Shown here: positions 57,275 through 64,000 of the stretch, piece after piece | Layout: each line of letters begins with the position of its first letter | Position numbering within the stretch: the stretch's first letter is position 1 | Assembly (NCBI GenBank): GCA_028753945.1 | Contig: JAPNXP010000002.1 | Coordinates: 7,688,001 to 7,752,000, forward strand | Reading direction: 5' to 3' | DNA from: Hexactinellida sp. DTS-2022 | Taxonomy: Eukaryota > Porifera > Hexactinellida | DNA length: 64,000 nucleotides | Position numbers and translations under genes: made by a program | The notes under the pieces: model-generated | Seen by the model: the letters and a program-made list of their open reading frames with translations, nothing else | The model's database searches: none | Told to the model about the DNA's origin: nothing

Positions 57275-57495
57275 CTTATAACATACCCTGTTCGCGACGG
57301 GTAGGGCATACAACAACAAATATTTAACATGTATTTCTTAAAATGTTTAAAATTGTTCTAGATATGCCATTCCCCACACCATGGAAGAATTCTAGACTCT
57401 TACCATTTCTTCAATCAATTTCAAGAGAATTCGGATTTATACATTGTTTTGTACTCTCTACCGATTTCATGTTGATTCTGGTCCATTGTTATAGG

Positions 57496-57610
57496 GGCCG
57501 TTCAAACGTTAAGTAACGCTTCGATGGGAGGGGGATATAAGCCAAAATGTGACGGAGCGTGACAGAGGGGGTAGGGGGTTTGCTCTTGCGTTACGTAACG
57601 CAGGGATGCA
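57496..57610. mobile_element. Partial element with GGGGCCGTTCAAACG terminus
   Basis: GGGGCCGTTCAAACGTTAAG and GCGTTACGTAACGCAGGGA resemble one end of ISL2EU/Harbinger-type MITEs; the opposite terminus is not found. Confidence 0.4.
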
Positions 57611-57682
57611 GCATATGAACAAGTGGATTTATTGACTTTATATCGGGATGAAAACCGGTAGGATTATATAATAGAAATTAAG

Positions 57683-58567
57683 GAGTCAGGAAGTTAAATA
57701 TGGCCAGTTTCTATAGAACATCTCTACAAAGTTACTCAGAACACTCCAATTTATATATCAGCATGACTGGAAGCACATAAAAAGTCATCAAAAAAATTTC
57801 TAGAAGATTCAAATGTATATTCTTGGCAGGAAAGTACAAAACGTCCCAAAATTCTTCTGAAATGCGGACAAAAGGACACTAAACCACTTGGTACCCGTCA
57901 GTTATAACGGGTCTAAATACCTTTGTTATATAATTATAATCCTGGTAATAAGTCTAAAATCTGCCGCTAATAGTGTCCGGAAGTTAGAACTAAGCTCTAA
58001 CGAAGATTGAATTTTTGCTTACGTCATCAAATTGTGCCACATGACACATCCATATATGGTAAACAAAATCATAGAATGTAAACTACATGTTATGTAGTCC
58101 TAATTTGTTTTCCAGTGAATTTGTATTGATTAATTGACATCGCTACATGGTTAGAGCTAGTCGCAACGACTTCTCATTCGTGAATAATTAATTGCTCCGT
58201 CATCAAAAGAAGCGCATTCATATGACCATATATGGTCAAAGAAATTTTAATCTGCAGAAATGTGAATTTTATCATCTCAACTGTTTAGAGCCATTCTAAT
58301 ATGTCTAAATCCAAATTTGCTAAGCAATACGATTGAATTTGACGGACTTATAGCTCATTGTCCATTTTCTGCCCCCTGCTGGCCCTGCAGGTATTGGATT
58401 TATGACGTTTTGATCCATCCTGACAAAAATATTCTTCAGAATCTTCTAGAAATTTTTTTGATGACTTTTTATGTGCTTCCAGTCATGCTGATATAAAAAT
58501 TGGAGTGTTCTGATTAACTTTGTGGAGACGTTCTATAGAAACTGGCCATATTTAACTTTGTGACTCC
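57683..58567. mobile_element. TTAA element family J, copy J1 (885 bp)
   Basis: TTAA at 57679-57682 and 58568-58571. Left arm GGAGTCAGGAAGTTAAATAT-GG, right arm inverted; the inverted repeat extends about 170 bp (CAGCATGACTGGAAGCACAT in the left, mirrored in the right). Interior contains TCCATATATGG and TAGAACTAAGCTCTAAC, as in F1 and K. Confidence 0.88.
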
Positions 58568-58808
58568 TTAACTTTGTCTTTTATCCAATCATAATATAAA
58601 TCAACTAATTCGAAATAATATTGAATTAAATAAAGTCGAATATTCGGTTTTGTTTTCATTCATTTTTGTATTTATTTGATAGTGTTCAAGAAAAATTGAT
58701 CAATATTTTTGTGCGCATAGGTTTTCTTAAGATTAACAAAATAATTTTAAAAAATATTTTGAACCAAAATTGTTGTTAAGTATGGTAAGTTTGTTAACAA
58801 TTATTAAA

Positions 58809-59008
58809 GGATGCTTGCTTCGGAATTCTGGCGAATTAATCAATATAGTACAATTTCGAGATTAGTGTGAAATATAATACTACTATGTCATGGAATTATG
58901 ATGGAATTGAAAATTTTCAAAAATAAGTCCTCTATCCCCTTCAGGGAACATTTTAGTGACGTCATTTTTGATGTTTTGGCAATTAAATGAATGTATATGT
59001 AGATTTAT
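58809..59008 (+). mobile_element. TTAA element family C, 5' fragment C6
   Basis: GGATGCTTGCTTCGGAATTC, TTTTAGTGACGTCATTTTTG then cut by D2 at 59009. Related to the start of C2. Confidence 0.65.
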
Positions 59009-59108
59009 CAAGGTTGCAACCGAATAGTTCACCGAATGGTTGGTTGCCGATTAGCTAAGAATCGGTCGTTTACCCAAATTCAGGTTTATTAGCTTTTTAT
59101 GAACCCTG
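59009..59108. mobile_element. hAT MITE family D, left-end fragment D2
   Basis: CAAGGTTGCAACCGAATAGT to TTTATGAACCCTG, matching D1 49870-49970; cut by the GCGGCCGTATTCAC terminus that follows. Confidence 0.75.
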
Positions 59109-59170
59109 CGGCCGTATTCACTAAGAACTTAAGATCGAACTTAAGATCGATCTTAGTGCTTAAGTCTTAA

Positions 59171-59890
59171 GGTTAAATTACGGCAGATTCAGCCAAAAAA
59201 ACACATGAATTTAGTTTTGAAGGTGGGAGTTTGAATTTCACATATATGATGGAAGACATTATAGCTATATCGAAACTGAAAACGAAATCTAATTATCTTC
59301 TATAAATTCGAAATTATTGGGCTTGCAGTATTATGCTAATACAAAAGTCCCATAGGGGGATTTTTTCAGACTCCACCTGATAAGTGTGTGGTTTGCAAGA
59401 TCATTATTTGCTAAAGACCTGTACTGTGTGATCTATCAGATAGATCATCGTTATGGGCGGTTGGTGGGCGGTTTAGAATTTTGATAAGATCTAAATAAAA
59501 AATATTGCGACCTTTTGAAACCAAAAAATGAATAAAAAGGTCATCTTTTTATGCGAAATTTGATTAAATGCTTGATAAAAAAAATTCCAAGTCATAATTC
59601 AAAAATGTAAACCGTCTACCAACTCCTTACGCTTCTAATCTTTAAATATTGATTCTGATAACAAACATTGATGGCCGCATTGCCAAATTACCGCATAATA
59701 TCTACCACAACTTTTGGAAATCGCCCTATGGGAGATTTGTATTAGCCAAATTTTGAAACCGACAAAAAATAAAAAGTATAATAGATAGGGACATTTTCTT
59801 TTTGGTTTATTGATTTGTATCGTATAGGTATATATTTCTCACAATTACACATTAATACAAGAACTTTCATTCACGTGGGGTAATTTAACC
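59171..59890 (+). mobile_element. TTAA element family A, copy A6 (720 bp, intact)
   Basis: TTAA at 59167-59170 and 59891-59894. GGTTAAATTACGGCAGATTC to GTGGGGTAATTTAACC. Nearly identical by eye to A5. Inner near-palindrome GATCTATCAGATAGATC is common to the forward copies. Confidence 0.92.
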
Positions 59891-59894
59891 TTAA

Positions 59895-60579
59895 CCGTAG
59901 ACTGCCTAACTGATACACGTTGTGTCAGGTGGAAAACAGGCAGTTCAAATTATTCAAATTTCGCGAAAATTTAGATTTAGACATTGTTTTGTACTCTCTA
60001 TCGATTTTACTCAAAAAATCAAAAATTTCAGAAATTGTTATGATGACTCAGCATAATCGTGTACTGCTCCACTTGCCTGCCACTTGCTTTCGCATGTTTG
60101 AAATGTTAAAACTTCACCGTTGAAATACTCTTAAGAAGATATTAGACTAAATATTCACTATTTAGGATATTTGGTTTATCTAATATGGAGTTGTGATAGT
60201 TATAACTCAAATATATGTATTTTTTCGTAATCCATGGTTCATCAAAAACAAATTTGTTGATTTCTTTAAAATGATGTAACTTTCGTTTACTGAGGGGGAT
60301 TTGTTCAAATTTTGAGATATGATAACTAACAAGATAGTATTAATTGTTCCAATTTAGATACAAAGGATTACTTACAAGTCAACGGCGTTATATCGATTCA
60401 AAGATAATGTATGTGTCATCATTTTTTGTCAAAATCCTCTAGTAAATCTTTAAAAAAATTCAGGTAAGTTGTTATATTATTGTGCTCTTGTTGGACTTCA
60501 AATTAATAGGTTCTAAATATTAAATCCAAAGAACTACAGGGTTTTCTATTTTCCTGAAAATCTCTCCGGCAGTGTACGG
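59895..60579 (+). mobile_element. TTAA element family B, copy B7 (685 bp, intact)
   Basis: Shares TTAA 59891-59894 with A6; right TTAA 60580-60583. CCGTAGACTGCCTAACTGAT to CTCCGGCAGTGTACGG. Same order and orientation relative to A as at 6692-7849. Confidence 0.92.
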
Positions 60580-60971
60580 TTAAGTTTGATCTTAAGTCGT
60601 ATTCACTAAGATTTAAGTTCGATCTTAAGACCGAACTTAAGACCGAACTTTAAGCTACTTAGAGAGGTGTCTTAAGTATTGTATTTGATTCGATTTTCAT
60701 TAATTACTTCATAAACGTTGTTCAAATTTACTTCTATCGAACATTTAATCTACCTGAGATTGAATATTAGACTTTCAAATAAACGTTAAATATTTTTTGA
60801 AAGGTTTCTGGTATTGTGTGTAATCACATGATATAATTCGTAGCATAATATTACTGATCGTATGAATAAACATACCTACATTGTTTTAAATGTAATACTA
60901 GTTCTAATATGCATTACCATAGAGAAAGGATTTTCTATATTTATTCATATGGCTGTTGGAAATCATTTACA

Positions 60972-61507
60972 TTATTTTTCCATCAGTCTTAGACGTTTCA
61001 ATCTATAATACTCCCTCTGCTCTTCTATCAACTGAAGCTGTGCTGAGAATACAGCCATCTGTTGATACAAAACTGCCTGCTGTAATGGAAGTAAGTCTGC
61101 AGCACTCAATAACACGACCGAATCATCTTGGTTATCAACAGTTCGCCTCCTCTTCCGACTTTTCTTCGATGGCTTATATGTCGGGATTTCAACTTCTGGA
61201 GACTCTAAAATTGTACTTCCTTCAAATTCAACGGGATCCTCAATTGATGCTGTTAAGCTATTTGATGCTATTGGGATTTCATTGTTCCCAGCTGGTGATT
61301 GGAAAAAATCAACAGCACCTGAAATTCCACTAAAAGCAGGGGTGTTTTGAAACATCTCTGTTACCCGGTCTGCAGAGTCAGAAATACCTCTATCTGCTGA
61401 TATAATGAGCATGTCCTCGTCTTCGACACGTCCAGCAGTGTTTGTACCCCCCCCCCAGTCTTTCTGGCTTCCCTAAAGCTTGCACCAATTTTATGCTTGG
61501 CGTTTAG
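60972..61507 (-). pseudogene. Myb/SANT-like protein (C-terminal exon), Harbinger-associated, frameshift in a G-run
   Basis: Acceptor CATCCTTAAG|CTAAAC puts the exon start at 61507. It reads LNAKHKIGASFREARKTGGG, the conserved end of a Myb/SANT-like DNA-binding domain, then after a run of ten G (61447-61456 on +) the frame shifts to TNTAGRVEDEDMLIISADR. The open part (61412-60972) continues with an acidic middle, a basic patch (KPSKKSRKRRRTVDNQDD) and a C-terminal helix (QLQLIEEQREYYRLKRLRLM), ending MEK-stop. Eight or eleven G would keep one frame, so either a slippage mutation or a sequencing error. Partner protein for a Harbinger transposase (known family role); the transposase is not in this part of the window. 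Confidence 0.7.
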
Positions 61508-61512
61508 CTTAA

Positions 61513-62047
61513 GGATGTTTCCAGTTGTTTCTATAGATTATATTGATTAAATTTTTCAAAAGTGTCCTAACAGTACTGATCAAATTCCACTTCCTCAATT
61601 TACATTCTTTTAAGAGCCTAGAATCGAGTATACCAATTTTTGATGCAATAACTGTAAAGGCTCCCAAATTGATAAATCATTGGCTTGAGGACGTCTCCAG
61701 TTGTTTCCGTTGATGATATTAATTATTTATCTTCAAAGCAGTCCGAACAGTACATATGATTATCCACTTCCTCAATATACATTCACTTAAGTGCCTAAAA
61801 TCCGGGAAAAACTTATCTTTGATGCAATGACTATTTAAAAAGTCCAAAATTGATAAATTAGTGGTTTAATGACGTCTCCAGGTGTTTCTTTAGATGATAA
61901 GAATTATTTATGATCCAAAGTGTCCTAACAGTATCTATGAATATCCACTTCCTCAATTTATATTCATTTAAGTGCCTAGATACGACGATTAAACTCATTT
62001 TGATGCAATGTAATCTACAAAAATTCCAAAATTGATAAATTAGAGGT
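61513..62047 (+). repeat. ~178-bp tandem repeat, three units
   Basis: Units start near 61513, 61689 and 61870 (GGAYGTYTCCAGTTGTTTC), each with CCACTTCCTCAATTTACATT and AAATTGATAAATTA. Diverged from each other. Directly precedes the 116-bp satellite. Confidence 0.85.
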
Positions 62048-64000
62048 TTAAACCAAAGTGTACTAAGACAAGCAATACACTAAGTGAACACTCTGCTCCT
62101 CCGCCTGGACTGTAGTTCCTGTTGTTGTTTGCCTCAATATTAAATAAATTAACTAAATTTTAGTTAAACCAAAGTGGGCTAAGGCAATCAATTTACTATT
62201 AGGACACTCTGCTCCTCCGCCTGGAAGGTACTACCTGTTGATGTGTGGCTCAATATTAAATAACAAATTTTAGTAAAACCAAAGTGTGCAAAGATAAGTA
62301 TTACAACAAGTGAACACTGCTCCTCCGCCTGGACGGTAGTTCCTGTTGATGTGTTGCTCAATATTAAATATATATAGTAAATTTTAGTTAATCCAAAGTG
62401 AGCTAAGGCAATCAATTTACAATGAGTACAGTCTGCTCCTCCGCTTGGACGGTACTACCTGTTGATGTGTGGCTCAATATTAAATTAATATACTAAATTT
62501 TAGTTAATCCAAAGTGTTCTAAGTCAATCAATTTACAATGAGTACAGTCTGCTCCTCCGCTTGGACTGTACTACCTGTTGATGTGTGGCTCAATATTTAA
62601 TAAATAAACTAAATTTTAGTTTAAACAAAGTGGACCAATGCAACCAATTTACTATTAGGACAGTCTGCTCCTCCGCCTGGACGGTAGTGCCTATTGATGT
62701 GTGTTTCAATATTGATTAAATAAACTAAATTTTATTTAAAACAAAGTGGGCTGATGCAATCAATTTAAAATGAGGACAGTCTGCTCCTCCGCCTGGACGG
62801 TACTACCTGTTGATGTGTGGCTCAATATTAAATTAATATACTAAATTTTAGTTAATCCAAAGTGTTCTAAGTCAATCAATTTACAATGAGTACAGTCTGC
62901 TCCTCCGCTTGGACTGTACTACCTGTTGATGTGTGGCTCAATATTTAATAAATAAACTAAATTTTAGTTTAAACAAAGTGGACCAATGCAACCAATTTAC
63001 TATTAGGACAGTCTGCTCCTCCGCCTGGACGGTAGTGCCTATTGATGTGTGTTTCAATATTGATTAAATAAACTAAATTTTATTTAAAACAAAGTGGGCT
63101 GATGCAATCAATTTAAAATGAGGACAGTCTGCTCCTCCGCCTGGACGGTACTACCTGTTGATGTGTGGCTCAATATAAATTAATATACTAAATTTTAGTT
63201 AATCCAAAGTGTTCTAAGTCAATCAATTTACAATGAGTACAGTCTGCTCCTCCGCTTGGACTGTACTACCTGTTGATGTGTGGCTCAATATTTAATAAAT
63301 AAACTAAATTTAGTTTAAACAAAGTGGACCAATGCAACAAATTTACTATTAGGACAGTCTGCTCCTCCGCCTGGACGGTAGTGCCTATTGATGTGTGTTT
63401 CAATATTGATTCAATATAACAAATTTTAGTTAAACCAAAGTGTTCTATGACAAGCAATACACTAAGTGAACACTCTGCTCCTCCGCCTGTACGGTAGTTC
63501 CTATTCTTGTTTGCCTCAATATTTAATAAGTAAACAAATTTTAATTAAAACAAAGTGGGCTAATGCAATCAATTTACAGTGAGTACAGTCTGCTGCTCCG
63601 CCTGGACGCTAATACCTGTTGATGTGTGGCTCAATATTTAATAAATAACTAAATTTTAGTTAAACAAAAGTGTTCTAAGACAAGCAATACACTATGTGAA
63701 CACTCTGCTCTCCACCTGGACTGTAGTTCGTGTTGATGTGTGGTTCAATATTGAATAAATATAACAAATTTTAGTTAATCCAAAGTGTTCTAAGTCAATC
63801 AATTTACAATGAGTACAGTCTCCTCCTCCGCTTGGACGGTACTACCTGTTGATATGTGGCTCAATATTTAATAAATATACTAAATTTTAGTTTAAACAAA
63901 GTGGGCCATTGCAATCAATTTACTATTAGGAAAGTCTGCTCCTCCGCCTGGACGGTACTACCTGTTGTTGTTTGCCTCAATATTAAATAAATAAAATAAA
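62048..64000 (+). repeat. 116-bp satellite array, 17 copies, continuing past the window end
   Basis: CTGCTCCTCCGCCTGGACGG-type cores begin at 62093, 62209, 62317, 62433, 62549, 62665, 62781, 62897, 63013, 63129, 63244, 63359, 63475, 63590, 63705, 63820 and 63936; spacing 115-116 bp except one of 108. Each unit also has ACCTGTTGATGTGTGGCTCA, an AT spacer and AACCAAAGTG. A trimer of units repeats between 62549 and 63470. Solitary diverged copies elsewhere in the window indicate long residence of this family. Confidence 0.95.

Larger units (their letters stand above)
59109..60690. mobile_element. Subterminal repeat region of a putative Harbinger-type element E, split by A6 and B7
   Basis: GCGGCCGTATTCACTAAGAA with repeated CTTAAGATCGAACTTAAG at 59109-59166, and GTCGTATTCACTAAGATTTA with CGATCTTAAGACCGAACTTA at 60596-60660, in the same orientation on both sides of A6 and B7. 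GGCCGTATTCAC-type termini occur in PIF/Harbinger-related elements, and a Myb-like protein of that superfamily lies just to the right (60972-61507). The right terminus was not found. Confidence 0.45.

Noticed and set aside
7405..60579. Calling family B classical piggyBac
   Set aside because: TTAA target fits, but the terminus CCGTAGACTGCC is not the usual CCC-type piggyBac end and no transposase was seen; left as piggyBac- or Kolobok-type.
62048..64000. CRISPR-like regular spacing
   Set aside because: The whole 116-bp unit repeats, not a short repeat with unique spacers; the window is eukaryotic.

Overview
The window reads as an AT-rich animal (probably invertebrate) nuclear region. It has no bacterial-type operons, its short exons are bounded by GT/AG, and its recognisable proteins belong to animal DNA-transposon families (hAT with DUF4371, PIF/Harbinger, Mutator/Kolobok-like, a tyrosine-recombinase family). 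I cannot name the species. Most sequence is transposon debris, and many boundaries can be fixed to the base because target-site duplications (TSDs) survive.

Layout. 1-6 kb: a truncated repetitive-family protein, a hAT MITE with a perfect 8-bp TSD, then a decayed PIF/Harbinger pair (Myb-like protein on +, transposase on -). 6-11 kb: a Tigger-like MITE with an amplified internal repeat, two TTAA elements (families A and B) end to end, and a 3.1-kb hAT element (7858-10953) with a frameshifted transposase. 11-15 kb: tiny TA MITEs, a coiled-coil remnant, a membrane-protein exon and a TTAA element of family C. 16-19.2 kb: an ~81-bp satellite split by a 1.6-kb TTAA element (F1). 20.1-22.1 kb: the best host-gene candidate, three exons on + whose splice phases agree, with a C element inside one intron. 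22.7-29.5 kb: a GC-rich minisatellite, three small MITEs, a retrotransposon integrase fragment and a chain of TTAA elements. 30.4-32.4 kb: A2 containing C2. 36.5-39.8 kb: a hAT element holding B5, A3 (holding A4, holding A5) and B6. 40.5 kb: a coiled-coil terminal exon on -. 41.5-46 kb: two nearly perfect ~700-bp fold-back elements and MITEs. 46.6-48.9 kb: a four-level nest (L1, I1, L2, B8) with two further hAT MITEs inserted 3 bp apart. 49.3-50.6 kb: diverged copies of a ~116-bp satellite monomer around a hAT MITE. 50.8-52.3 kb: a Mutator-like transposase pseudogene cut by a hAT MITE. 53.6-55.9 kb: a tyrosine-recombinase-family gene whose C-terminal half is inverted. 57-61.5 kb: further MITEs, an A+B pair and a Myb-like Harbinger protein. 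61.5-64 kb: a 178-bp tandem repeat followed by at least 17 copies of the 116-bp satellite, part of it in a trimeric higher-order pattern, running off the window end.

The genes do not form a pathway. The coherent story is a layered insertion history dominated by TTAA-targeting families A, B, C, F/G, J and K, TA-targeting families L and M, and hAT MITEs. Repeated landing of TTAA elements on the terminal TTAA of other elements has built end-to-end and nested arrays. Family C carries a conserved TGACGTCA (CRE) palindrome. No database search could be run; family assignments rest on remembered motif patterns.
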